The notes under the pieces: generated by a model
Databases searched by the model: none
What the model saw: the letters and a program-made list of their open reading frames with translations, nothing else
Told to the model about the DNA's origin: nothing
Translations under genes and position numbers: made by a program
Origin: Poecilobothrus nobilitatus
Taxonomy: Eukaryota > Arthropoda > Insecta > Diptera > Dolichopodidae
Direction: 5' to 3'
DNA length: 64,000 bases
Assembly: GCA_947095535.1 (NCBI GenBank)
Contig: OX352772.1
Span: 106,433,672-106,497,671, forward strand
In this document: positions 42,673 to 55,330 of the stretch, in pieces
How the letters are laid out: each line of letters opens with the position of its first letter
Numbering within the stretch: the stretch's first letter is position 1

Positions 42673-45600
42673 TTATATTAAATTGTAAAAATTCTGTTTT
42701 TTTACGAATTCTATAACCCTATCATTGGAATTGCGGTCATCTGCCGATGGAGAGCTCAATGAGATACCTAGTGATGTTCTGTGATTTACAGTAAGAGGGC
42801 ATTCCTCAAAAATGTGGTGTACTGAAATAGTATTGAGCCTGCAATCACACGCATGTGCTAATGAGCTCTGATTGTCAAATAGGTAACTGTGTGTCAGATT
42901 AGTGTGTCCTATTCTCAACCGTGTCAGAACAGTAAGATCTCTTCGACTTAGATTATCATTGTGTTTCCACTTATCAATTTGTGGTTTCATGTTGTGCAAT
43001 TTATTATTGTTTTTTGTATCACAGTAACTTTGTTTTTTTCGCATTATGTGTTTATTTATTAATTTATGTAAGTCCGATGTAATAAATTTAAAAGAGTTGT
43101 CTAATGGTTCTCTAACAGACTGTTTTGCTAATAAATCTGCTTTTTCATTTCCATTAATACCTATATGTGATGGAATCGATAGAAATGCAAAATTGTTTAA
43201 AGATAGAGAGATCATCTCTTATTTTTTGTGCTAATGGATGTTTTGGTGTTATATTTTGAAGAGCTTCAAGACTGCTCAAAGAATCTGTGCAAACCAAAAA
43301 ACTTTCATTATTAGATTTGTTATTTGCATACTGAATACCTCGATATATAGAATATAATTCGGCTGTTAAAATTGTTGTATTTTCCGGTAGATGAAATTTT
43401 GTTTCGACTAAATCAATGTTGAATGCGCAGCCTGTGGAGTTATTAATGACTGAACCATCGGTGAATATTTGTCTGAATTTTTTAAATTTATTATTTACTT
43501 TTTCTTTGTAAAGTTTTCGATAAATAGTAGTATTTGTATTATCTTTTTTTTATGTTGCTAATTCCGTATCAATACATATAGGTTTCTGAAGCCATGGAGG
43601 TTCATTAAGTATTTTGTGTATATCTATTGCGTTATCAAAGGCATATAAACTTTCTTTTATATTTCTTAATTAGATAAAACATGGTTGTGTATTAAATTTT
43701 TTATCTTTAAACTTGGAAAATAAATTATCATTATTAAAACATTCGAGTAATGGATGGTTTTGGAAAGAAATTAAATTTGTTACATATTTAAGAGCAAACT
43801 TTTCTCTTCTAAGGTTCAAAGAAATTTCTCCGGAGTCTACATGAAGACTATCAACAGGACTTGTTCGTAGTTCCCTGTAGCTAAACGTATACCCATATTT
43901 AGTATTGTGTCTAAGGACTTTAATCGAGTTTTGTTAGCAGTTTCATAGATAAAACTGCCATAGTTAATTACTGAAAGTATTATCAAATTCAATAATCTTA
44001 GTAGAAGCTTTCTATCAGAACCGTAGTTTGTATTTGAGAGCATTTTCAGGATATTCAAGTTTTTTAAAGCTTTTGCTCTAACTGTTCTTATATGCTGATG
44101 CCAGTTCAATTTTTCATCAAACGTTAGTCCCAGAAATTTATTTTATCAACATAAGTTAAAAAACAAATCTGGTTTAATAATATTTTTCCTTTTTCTTGTA
44201 AATAACATGCAACAGTTTTCTTTTCAGAAAACTTAAATCCTGTTTTATTGCTCCATTTGTCAAGTAGATTTAATTGTGTTTGTAGTTTTTTTTGTAATTT
44301 TTTTGGATTTTTTCTAGAAATAAACATTGTGAGATCATCGGCATAAGCAGTATATTTTATTGGGCTTTTTATAATTTTTAGAACACTATTAATGGCTATG
44401 GTGAATAAAACAACACTTTAAGACTGAACCCTGTGGGATACCATTTTCAATAGACTTTTCATCTGACAAAACTTCGCCAATCTTTACCTGGATCTTTCTT
44501 TTGCTTAAAAAATTTTGAATGAAATATATTATACTTCCTTTAATTTCCATTTTTAAGAGTTGATCAATTATGAGTCTTTTCCAGGCTATATCATAAGCTT
44601 TTTCTATATCGAAAAAGATAGCTAGAGTTGACTTTTTGCTAGATAATGCAGTCAATATTTCTGATTCTAAATATGAAAGATTATCGAACGTCCCCGATTT
44701 TTTCGGAATCCTGATTGATAAATTGATATCAAATTATTTTTTAGCACTCTTGCGGTCTTTCTCTGGTTTAAGAATGGGTATAATATAAGCGTTTTTCTAT
44801 TTTTCTAGAAAAGAACCTGAAAGAAAGATTTTGTTATAAAAAGTAAGTAGTGCTTGCTTATGATGCAAGCTAAATTGTTTCCACATTTCATAATGAACTG
44901 TGTCAGGGCCTGGCGAGCTACCACTATAATCTTTAAGAGAGTTTTCTAGTTCTATTAAACTAAATGTTTTATTATATAGTTCATTTATTCCTGAAGGAAT
45001 ATTGATTGGTTGTTTTTCAGTTGTCCTTTTGTATGTTAAGAAAGTTTTTGAATAATTATTATTAAAACACATCTTACAGAAATGTGAGGCAACAATATTA
45101 ACAATTTCATGTTTGTCAGTTATCAAGTTTTGATTATCTATAATTGAAGTAATTTTCTGATTTTTGGTTTTTCCGTGAATAATTTGTGTTATAATTTTTC
45201 TAGTTTCAGATTTCAATTTTAAAAAATTTTTAAAATCATTTAAATCTAAAGTGCGTTTAAATTTTCTAAAAAGTTTCTTTCAATTTTTTATTGCCACTTT
45301 GCAATTATTGTTCCACCATGGAACTTTTTATACCCGTACGATAAGTATCGGGTATAATAAAATTACTCCTCCGTTTGTAACACCTCGAAATTAGCTAGTT
45401 AGATATACCTTCAAAGGTATGGATCGGATCAGAATCAAATTCTGAGTCGATTAAACCATGTCCGTCCGTCCGTCCGTCAGCCCGCTAACTCAAAAACTAA
45501 GAAAGCTAGAATCTTGAAATTTACACAAAATATTCTGGGAGCAATTTGTAGGTTCCCTATTTTTCTTGGTTGAATTCCGACCAAAACTTCGGGTAGCTCC

Positions 45601-47770
45601 CGAACAACTAACTTTTAGATCTCCACAATTTTTTTGAAATAGAACCATGAAATTTTAACTGCTGATAGATATTATAAAAATATTATTTTTATGTTAATAG
45701 TAATTTTTCTGTAGTCCCACCCGTTAAAGAGCTACAGCCCCCCAAAGCCCCATAAATCTCTATATTTAAATTGTTATAACACAAGCTCTATAAGGAATAT
45801 ATTCAATCTGAAAATTCCAAACGATAGGTGCAATTATGAGCTTTACAAACATGTATATAATAAATATATACTTGTGTTATACGGTGTCTTAATTTACCGT
45901 TATGCGAAACTGAATTATTGCAAAATCCTTCAACCATTCTATCTTCTAAACGGTTTAAGTTGGAAACTTGCAATTCACAGAAGTTAGATCTTTGAAAATA
46001 AGTATGAGTAATTTCAGAAATTTTTTTTATCATCCCCCGTTTATGAGCTGTAAGGGGTCAAAAACTGAAAATTTCCTATTTTTAAACACCTGTTAAAATA
46101 ATACATAAAAATTAAAGCTTCAACATTATACTCTTATTTCTGTTAACAACTTTTTTTAATAATATAGGGTTACTTTATAATTGACGAAAGTGTTACTTGA
46201 TTTTGTCAAATTTTCAACAAATTTCTTTAACGAATTTTCTGCATTTTGTTTTACTCGATAATTTAAAATTGTTGAGGATATAATGCGTAGTACAAAAAAA
46301 TCCAAATAAATAAACAACATAACGGTTGCTTGAAGAATTTTTATTTATATGATTTTGATATACATGCATACTTATATAATATCATTTATTTACATATCGT
46401 ATATGTCACTGATGAATGAATGATAAGAGTATAGATGTATATTATATAGCGCCGTATTTACATACATATATGTATTTTATTGTACTTATAAGAAATTATT
46501 CTATAAATGGAAATATTTTTAAAGAAATATTGCAATGTATGGCGATATACTTATAAAAATATAAATATACTATGTGCGCATTAATATAATATAATATTTC
46601 AAATTATATTTACTATTTTGTAATTTAATATACATTTACCGCTTAGTATTAAATGGTACTATAGAATATTTGAAAAAGTTTTGGATTGATAATCGTTATG
46701 TGGAAGGTTAGAATCTGCTTTTGAAGAATGTATAAACATATAGTTTGAATATATGTACAACCCATAGTACTAGAAATTATAAAATTCGCCCAAATTATTT
46801 AAAATACTAAAATATTAAATAAATAATATTGTAAGCAGAATGACAGGCTGTGAACATACTAACGGTTCGTACGGGTATCTAAGAGTTGACAAAGTCAACT
46901 GTATTCTTTCTCGTTTCTTTACATTTTTATAATTTTGCATAGTTATTGCTATTCTTGTAGATTTTAAAATACTAGAGGTAAAGTATTCTTCATAGTCATC
47001 TATGTTCGTGAAATTATTTCTAGTTAAATTAAGTTGCTCTCGAAAAACGTCCCAGTTTGCTTTTTTAATGTTCCATTTTCTTTGAATCCATAAGATTTAT
47101 TACTATTGTCTGCAATTTGAAGAGATGTAGGAAAATGGTCACTATTGTGTAAGTCTTCGTCTGTCTGCCAATCAAAATAAGTATTTAATATGGGACTACC
47201 GATTGTTATATCTATTGCACTAAATGTTCTGTAACTAAAACTAAAATGAGTAGGGTTTCCATTATTGAAAAGACACAAATTATATTCATCTATGTCGTTT
47301 TCAATTAGCTTTCCTCTTTTGTCTACCTTAGTAGACCCCCATAGTGTATTATTGCAGTTAAAATCTCCTAAAATAAAGTACGGCGAATCAAAATAACTAA
47401 TAACATTATCAAAATCAGATTTTATGATATTAGTATCTTGGGGCAAATATAAATTGCAAATAATTAATTTTATTGGGTAAAAAATTTTGACAGCAATAGC
47501 CTGTAAATGAGTATTCAATGGGATTTCTTCACAACTAAATTTTGAATTTATAAAAATGGCAACACCACCATGAGCAACTGTTAATGATATTACATTTTTG
47601 TAAAAAGTGTTGAAATTTTTTATTGAAGGAGCATAATCATCTTTCAATTTCGTTTCTTGAATGCAAAAGGCAATAGGATTATATTTATTGATTAATAAAT
47701 AAAATTCATTAATATGCGTATTAAAACCACCGCAATTCCATTGTAAGATATTAGTCATCGTAATTGTCAA
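42673..47770 (-). pseudogene. I-element ORF2: endonuclease, reverse transcriptase, RNase H
   Basis: EN 47770-47024 (248 codons) is unbroken, with NILQWNCGG, CIQETKL, FILGDFN, DITIGSP and SDHFP. The coding then stops at the repeat 45324-46920. RT resumes near VPWWNNNC (about 45320) and 45216-44797 (SPGPDTVHYEMW). Breaks lie at 44790 and 44400; 44655-44389 holds FFDIEKAYDIAW and GIPQGSVL; YADDL at about 44336 is intact. 44327-43837 gives the thumb. RNase H at 43470-42673 has IFTDGS, TAELYSI, CTDSLSS and HIGINGNEKADLLAK: all four catalytic acidic positions are present. A frame shift near 43225 and a stop near 43672. Only about five breaks, so this copy is fairly young. Confidence 0.85.
45324..46920 (+). 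mobile_element. Mini-me-like GTCC repeat, complete (copy 1)
   Basis: Starts ATACCCGTACGA (45330) with a local hairpin against TATCGGGTAT. It contains GGTATGGATCGGATCAGAAT, GAGTCGAT and (GTCC)n at 45461-45477. It ends TCGTACGGGTAT (46867-46878), hairpin AGTTGACAAAGTCAACT and ATTCTTTCTCGTTT. The first and last 12 bp of the inner ends are inverted copies. It splits the I-element between EN and RT. Non-coding. Confidence 0.8.
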
Positions 47771-48977
47771 AACCTAAAGAGTTATTGTCACTAATACTGT
47801 TTTCTGATACAATAATCATTGATTCATTATTATTACAATTTGTTACTTTTTTCTTTTTTTTTTTCATTTTTTTTAATTCTCGTTTTTGTTTTTGATTTAC
47901 TGCTCTAGAAAATAAAAGTTTATTATTATCTAATTGCTTTACCTTAAGTTGTGGTATTATTTTTTTTTTGAGATGTTGATGATTGTTGATGTTCATATGT
48001 TGAGAATTTAGATTTGTTGATTGAAACCTGTTCATTATTTTTATCAGATGTGCTATCCGTAATTTTAATGCATGTGCATTTACAAGTACATTTATTTTTT
48101 GTACTTAGAATATTTGCAAAAGTTGATGGAAGTGGGTTTCTTATTCTGTATCTACGAGTTGCTTTCTTAATATCGACGCTTTCCTTTATTTGAATTGCCT
48201 TTATTTCTCTTTCTTTTTTAGTACGTGGGTAGGCTTTATCAAACGTACTATGTCCTTTCTTGGCAGTTGACGCATTTCGCTGGTTTTGTACATTTTTCAT
48301 TTACGTTCTTGAGATGTTCATCCTCTCCATAATTTGAACATTTTCTTTTTTCCAACTATCTGTTATGTGATTAAATTTTAGGCATTTGAAACACCTAAGT
48401 GGTGGTGGTATGTATGGCCTTATATTATACATTTGAAAACCTATGTTAACCTGTGATGGTAATACTGTAGTTGCAAAAATTAAGGTATACAAACCAGTTT
48501 CTTCTTCTCCGTTTTGTGCTTTTTTTTTAAATCTTTTAACGCCAATTACGTTCTGTTCTTTCATCTCTGTTATCAATTCTTCATCACTGACGTATTTAAG
48601 TTCAGGGCAGAAGATGACTCCCTTTGCTTTATTAAGGCTTTTATGTTCTTCTACCTTATTATTGATATTTGCATCCAATTTTATTATTTTTATTAATAAT
48701 ATTGCTTGGTTAAGATTTTTTGTTTTAATTAGTAAAGAACCATTCCTAAGTTTTGAACATCTTTCAATTTCTCCGCCTATTGCTTTTATTGTTTTTTGAA
48801 TTAAGTATGGGGAAAGAGATTTTAAATCTTTATTTTCGTCCGTTCTTGTCATTATCAAAATATTTGAACCTTGTGTCATGTTTAATACATTTTTTTTTTG
48901 GGATCTATTTGAATTCCCTTTCGTAATAACAGTAATTCATTAGAAGCCTCCATTTCGAGGGGAGCTTCAGTCCCCAT
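47751..48977 (-). pseudogene. I-element ORF1, gag-like
   Basis: The likely start at 48977 (MGTEAPLEMEASNELLLLRK) is followed by a run of ten A at 48883-48892 where the frame is lost. 48879-48301 gives the RNA-binding core (PYLIQKTIKAIGGEIERCSK, GLYTLIFATTVLP) and PPPLRCFKCLKFNH, the first CCHC knuckle. 48300-47944 continues with GHSTFDKAYPRTKKEREIKA; most Cys of knuckles 2-3 are replaced. 48035-47751 is a basic tail in the last frame. ORF1 overlaps ORF2's ATG by 20 bp. Confidence 0.72.
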
Positions 48978-49562
48978 TATTTATAAAAAAAAAATTGAAT
49001 TTATTAATTTTTTTTTTGTTTTTAATAGTACAAATAAATTTAAAGAGAAAAAAAAAAATTAGACAAATAACACAAAGACACTAATTGTTCAGTTAAATGT
49101 CACTAGGTATCAATTACAAATTATTTTTTATTTTTGGACAATTGTTTACCAGCTATAATTTTTAACATTAAAAATATTGTTTTTTTTTCTTTTATTTTAT
49201 AATGCACTGCTTATAATGTAGTTTATTTTTTTTATTCTTATTTTTTATTTTTATTATTTTTTTTTTTTTTGTAGAGATTAAGATATTAGGTAATTCTTTA
49301 ATTTAATGATTATTACGTCTCTTCTCCCTGAAGGTTGTTGGACAACTTTACTGTACTTTTATAAATATTGTAATTATTAAAAAAAAAAAAGTAAATGGAT
49401 TGGATGTGTGAGTAAATAAATAGGTAAGTACATAAATGTAAAACTTTATCATCAACTCACTTTTCTATAGAGGTGACAACCCTGATAAACATATTCTTAT
49501 TTAGGTTGTACCATTGAGTACGTATATTATAAACAGAAGTTTGCGCACATTTTAATAAATGC

Positions 49563-49784
49563 ACATGTAAAACAGTCAATGATCTTCCGGTACATATTTA
49601 CATAGTCCGGTATATAGTGATAGTCATAGTCAGTCGGCGAACATAGCTTGATAGCTAGAAGAGTAACTTAATAAATTTGAAATAGTAACTTAATAAATTT
49701 AATAAATAAATAATAATAAATTCAATTTTTAAATAAAGGAAATAACTAATTCCTAATAATAAAAAAGTAAAATAATAACTTTAC
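49563..49784 (+). repeat. 5' LTR (recognisable part)
   Basis: Matches 56777-57034: TCAATGATCTT, TAGTCCGGTATATAGTGATA, GTCATAGTCAG, then AATTCAATTTTTAAATAAAG and the end AAAATAATAACTTTAC. Internal indels make the two LTRs differ by about 30 bp. The left limit is uncertain. Confidence 0.75.
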
Positions 49785-49802
49785 TGGCGCAGTCGGTAGG
49801 AT
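49785..49802 (+). promoter_or_regulatory. Primer binding site, tRNA-Ser type
   Basis: TGGCGCAGTCGGTAGGAT is complementary to the 3' end of an insect tRNA-Ser including CCA (recalled from Drosophila), directly after the LTR. This primer is used by the 17.6/297 group of gypsy elements. Confidence 0.8.
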
Positions 49803-51356
49803 AAATTGAGTATACGTGGTGAGAAAAAGAAAATCTTTTTTTTTAGTCATTAAATAATTAAAATTAGCCACGTTCTTTATTTTTTTGGTGGAGAATATAA
49901 TTAAGTAATTAAAATTACCCACATTTTTTTTTTTTTGTGGAGAATATAATTAAGTAATTAAAATTAGCCACGGTTTTTTTTTCTTTTTGATGGAGAATAT
50001 AAAAAAAGGTTTTCTTCAAATTAAATTATATCTACAAAAAAAAATCATTAAAATAAAACAAAAACAAAAACCAAGAAAAAATTAAATAATACTATAACCT
50101 AATAATTTTGTGAATGAAGTGCTAAGAGAAAACTTTTTTCTAAATTTATCAAAAAAAAAAAACAAATTAAAAGATTAAAGTAAAAATCATATACATAATA
50201 AAACAAAACAAAAAAACAAGACAAATAAACCTATTGCCAAAACTTTATTATAGTTCTTTAAAAAATGTGTTCTGATAAAAGACCAATATAATCTTAAGAA
50301 ATTATTTTACCTTATATGGAGCAAATTTGTAATACATACAAATGAACCTTAATTTTATTTTAGTAAACTAATTAAAAATCATTGAACTCTAAAAACAAAA
50401 AAAAAAAACAGAAAGTTCAGTGTTGCTAATTATCAACAAGAGGCACACATCGAAAAATGGATTTACAAATAAAATTCAAATCAAGATTCGTCGCAGAAAT
50501 ATTCAAAACATCAGACCAAAAACTACAGTACAATCCCGGAGTTTAACAACCATCAACAACAAACTAACTAACAACTAGATCTTAAATATCAGGATAAGGA
50601 AATAAACCAAAATTTTATAAAAAAAAAAAAATTATAAAATAAACACAATTTACTTAATAATTGAAAAAAAAAAAAAATTAATCATATTAAAAATATATTT
50701 TAAAGATAAAATATGTCTGATAACAACACAAAAAAAAAATTACATTTTAATTAATAATTACTTTTCAGATTTTAGAAATAACAATAACATATGTAAGTAC
50801 CTTATAATTTTATATTTAAAATTCTACAATAAAATTTTTTTCTATATTACACTAAGTATATAATAATAGAAAACAAAAAAAAATAAAATCAAGAATTTAA
50901 ACTTTTAATAATCCAAAATAATTCTAAAATCACCTAATATTAATAATAAATAACAACAGCAAAATAAAAAAAAATAGAAACACAATATTTAACTATGTAT
51001 ATATAATAGAAAAGTGTATAAAACTGTATAAAAAAGAAAAAGAATGTTCAAAAATTTAAATACCTTAAAATTGTAATGAAAACAAAAATACATATTACTA
51101 TATTCATTAATATATTATAAAAGAGAAACACTCTAAATTTTAAGTTTTTATCAAATTACCAAAAACTATATTGAAGGGTCATCTTTCATATATAGTAATA
51201 ACACAAAAAAAAAGCTAATAAATTACTTATGTAGGTATATAAAAGCATATAAAAACAATTTATAATTTTTTAAGATATTACAAAAAAAAAACCATTTCTA
51301 GTAAATAATTGTTAAATTGAAACGAATATAATTAAGTAATAAATTGTGAAGTAAAC
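49803..51356 (+). other. Long A-rich gypsy leader
   Basis: 1.55 kb with no coding frame between primer site and gag. 49851-50002 is a threefold repeat of about 50 bp (AATTAAAATTA(G/C)CCAC...GGAGAATATAA). The rest is A/T-only tracts. Confidence 0.65.
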
Positions 51357-51945
51357 ATGGCAAATCCGCAAGAACCAGCACCAGCATTAGAACGGGTAAT
51401 ATTAGATCCTATTGAATATTTAAGAAATTTACCATTGTAAAATGGAAATAGAGATGATTTCCACAAATTTATTGAACTTGTCGATCGGGTATTCCCTCTG
51501 CTAAGCCAAAAAATATTTCTAGATGTAATTAAAAGTAGGTTAGTCGGTAGGACACGCGAAACAGTCGAAATAGAAAATTTAACAAATAAAACCTTCATTG
51601 ATATAAAAAAAACTTTTTTGCAATATTTTTGGAGGTAGGTTAAGCATTGAACAACTTTACGATGAGCTTAGGGCCATCACATTCAAAACCAACAGCCTAG
51701 ACTTTTATAATGAAATCAAAGCTATGTTATGTAGACTTAATAACAAAACAAAATTGGAAGAAAATGAAGGGCAAATTATCAGTCAGAATTGTAAGGCAGC
51801 TCTCAGAATATTTATAAATAAAGTGTCAGAACTAATAAAAGGAATTTTATGCGGTAGGAATACACAAGATCTAAAAACTGCAATGCAAACAGTACATGAA
51901 ACTGGCTATGCTTTCACTGGTAATCCTAATAAAAATCACAGTTGA
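51357..51945 (+). pseudogene. Gypsy gag
   Basis: The ATG at 51357 (MANPQEPAPALERVILDP) starts an errantivirus-type capsid. A stop at 51438 follows NLPL. VFPLLSQKIFLDVIKSRLVG and TNKTFIDIKK continue it. A frame shift at about 51625-51640 then leads to LSIEQLYDELRAITFKTNSL and 51724-51945 (ALRIFINKVSEL, TAMQTVHETGYAF). The Asn-rich tail at 52030-52340 is the nucleocapsid-like end in pieces. Dead. Confidence 0.75.
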
Positions 51946-52394
51946 AAAAGCCATTTTATAATAATTATAACCAATACTCTTCAATTTGCAATTTGCGAAC
52001 CTTCCGAAACTTTCTATGGCAATTATAACTCTTCAAGTAGGAACTATTCTCCTACTAATAACAATATTCGTAATGCTAATAACAACTCCGATAGTAATAG
52101 TAATAATATTAATAACTATAATTCTTTCAGTAAAAAATCATTCTTTTAATAGTAATAATTTTTGTAATCGTAGTTTAATCGTAGTTTTTTTTAATTTAAT
52201 GGTAATAGTAACTTTTCTAGAAACAAAATTTTTTTAGCAATAATAATTATAATAACCATACTAATCATAGAACTAACAGAAATTATTCTAACAAAAATAA
52301 GAATAATAATACATATAATAGGAATAATAACAACTATAAATAGTAGAACCCACAATACAAGCGAAAATTTTCGAACACCATAGCCTTGGAAAAC

Positions 52395-55330
52395 CACTAC
52401 CCTATATAAAAATCAAAACAGCTGTTAGAGACTTAAAACTAATTATTGATACTGGAGCTACATCTAGTATAATGAATCCATATGTTTGCAATCCTAAATT
52501 GCAAACTATATTAGATACGCCTACAATTTTAAAAACAATGAACAGCACAATAAAAATATCAAAAAAAGTAACTATTCCCTTATTTAAAGAATTCAACAGA
52601 AACGACAAAACCGCGGAATTTATAGTATATCGATACCATTCAAAATACGGTGGATTAATAGGAAATAATATCTTTCAACCGAATATAAATTATAAGGGCG
52701 AATATAAATTATGAAACGGGTGTACTAATCACTCCAAACAACAACATTAAAATCTTCTTTAATGAAGAAGATTTGTATAAAGAACAAATTAATCAACTAG
52801 ATAAAGAATTTTTATATAACTTTGATCCTATTAACAACGAACCGGTTCTTAATCAAATACGAACATAACATTTAAACAACGAGGAAAAAACCGCAATTAA
52901 TAAAACAATTAAATCTTTTAAAAATATATTTTTTCAAAAAGGAAACGATCTTTCCTTCACCCATGCTATTAAGCATGCGATCAAAGCAAAACATGTTGTA
53001 CTAATTTATTTAAAAAGTTTTAGATATCCGGAAGTACATAAAAACGTGGTGAAAAACCAAATAAATTATATGCTGAGGCAAGGAATAATACGTCCAAGCA
53101 ACTCACCCTATTCCGCACCAATATGGATCGTACCAAAAAAAATAGACGCCTCAGGAAAGAAAAACGGAGACCAGTAGTGGACTACTGGAAACTCAATAAC
53201 GTCACAATCGATGACCATTTCCCAATTCCGAACACAGAAGACATTTTTGATAGACTTGTATAGAGCGCAATACTTCACGATGCTGGATTTGGCCAAGGGG
53301 TTCCACTAAGTTGAAATAGAAGAAGAGGATATAAGGAAAACCGATGTTGGGCATTATGAGCGGATGCCGTTGGGCGGATGCCATTTGGCTTTAAAATCGC
53401 ACCAGCCACTTTCCAAAAACTGATGAATTTAGTTTTCTCAGAACTCTTAGCCACTATCTGCTTAATATATCTGGATGAAATCATTATATTCTTAACCAGT
53501 CTAGAAGAACATCCAATCACTACAAAAAGTTTTTAAAAAATTACTAGAAAATAACCTAAAAGGTCAACTTGAAAAAAAGTGAATTTTTAAAAAAAGAAAC
53601 TGAATTTTTAGGTCGCATTGTTACCACAGATGGCGTTAAATCAAATCCAAACAAAGTACAGACGTAAAATCAATTCTCGGCATTACAGGTTACTATAGGA
53701 AGTTCAATAAGGATTACTCAAAATTTGCAAAGCCAATGACATTGTACCTGAGAAAAGGAAATAAAATGAATATAAATAATCCAGAATATATTGAAAGTTT
53801 TGAATATTTGAAAATTCTATTAATTTCCGAACCAATTCTTAAATTGCCAGATTTCGGCAAAAAGTTCCTCCTAACAACACATGCATCTTTCTTTGCACTA
53901 GGTGCCATACTTTCACGAAGGCCATCTGATATGCTACGCAAAAAGAAAATTGAATGCACACGAAAACAACTATAAAACTATAGAGAAAGAACTACTGGCT
54001 ATAGTTTGAGCTGTGAAATATTTCAGCCCGTACTTATATGGAAGGAAATTTTTGAAAGGACTATCCAGAATGGAAATTAAAAATAATGAATTAAAACTGG
54101 GTGAAGAAACAATTCAAGAGGTAGATGATGCATTTTAAACCGGAGCAACTGCTCATAGCGCTAAAGTAGATAGTGCTGACCACATACCTATTATCAATAC
54201 TCCCATTAAAATATTCAAATACCAAATAATTCTGAATAAAAATAATAACATTAATAGCCACATTTTAATGAAACCATTCAAAAAAAGAAGATCAATTATC
54301 AGCATACAAAATTTTGAAGAAAAATTCATAACAAATATCATAGAAAAATATATTCCAAATTTGCAACTAAATGTATTTTAGCAATTTATTCAAAAGATGA
54401 CCATTTATTTGCAAAATTTCAGGAAATATATTTAAAGTATTTTAGTAAGAACTTACTTTTCAAAGTATTAAGATGCAGTAAAATTTTAGAAAACCTCGAA
54501 GATGACGAGAAAGTTTTAATGACTATCATTAAAACTCACGAGTTATTAAATCACACAGGCATAAACGAAACCTACGAAGGAATGAAAGAACTTTACTGTG
54601 CACCCATACATATCGATGTTTGTATAGCAAATAGGAAAATGATATATTTAACAATAATAGATAATTTTACAAAGCATGTCACAGTGCACAAATTAAGAAG
54701 CAGGTGTTGGATAGACCTATTAGCAGCTATGAAAGTTAGAATAGCAACTATGGGAGCACCCAAAAAAATTGTAATCAACTTACAACTTAGCAGAATACCT
54801 TAAAGAAAACAAAATTGAAATTCATACTACAACAGCTCAAAGACACACAGGTAACTCTGATATTGAAAGGTTCCACGCAATCTTAAACGAATATCTTAGG
54901 ATATTAAAAACCAAATATAAATCTGATAATAGTGATCTGAACAATTTAGTACTAACAGCTTTATTCATGTATAATAAGACAATATATACTACCACACCAA
55001 AACGTCCTATAGATTTTATTAACCGAAATATAATAACAAACGAGTACGCGGAAATTGCAAATTATATAAAAAAAAATAAAGCAAAATATATTGAAAAAAA
55101 AAAATAAAAATAGGGAAATTGTAAACTTAAGAACGTATCATAAATTTGCAAAATCAAGACACATAATCTCTAAAACTTTCAAGCTACAGCCAAGATATAA
55201 AAAACTGGGAAAAAGAGTTATTTCAGGAGATCATTACATAGATCAGAATGGAACGAAATACTATAAAGATCAAATCAAAAAAAGTTATAAGTACGAAACA
55301 AAACATGGTATAACTAACTCTAATTATTAG
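52395..55330 (+). pseudogene. Gypsy pol: protease, RT, RNase H, integrase
   Basis: Protease 52395-52714: LIIDTGATSSIMNP and GGLIGNNIF. RT 52890-53600: MLRQGIIRPSNSPYSAPIWI, TMLDLAKGFH and YLDE at 53470-53481 in place of the usual YLDD. RNase H 53680-54000: ILGITGYYRKF, LKLPDFGKKFLLTTHASFFA, where the first catalytic Asp of the DAS motif reads His. Integrase: KTHELLNHTGINETYEGMKE (zinc finger, second half lost), HIDVCIANRKMIYLTIIDNF, TGNSDIERFHAIL (catalytic Glu), TPKRPIDFINRN and a basic tail ending at 55330 after a shift at 55107. At least ten breaks. Confidence 0.82.

Larger units (their letters stand above)
42376..49353 (-). mobile_element. I-clade LINE, nearly full length
   Basis: Minus strand. 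Putative 5' end CAGTAAAGTTGTCCAACAAC at 49353, resembling the 5' start of I elements. It carries ORF1, then EN-RT-RNase H, and ends in a (TAAA)n tail at about 42378-42392. Removing the 1.6-kb insertion leaves about 5.4 kb, the usual I-factor size. Flanks: AAAGTA lies just before the 5' end and just after the tail, a candidate target-site duplication. Confidence 0.75.

Noticed and set aside
51332..51598. Minus-strand 88-codon frame
   Set aside because: Shadow of gag on the other strand.
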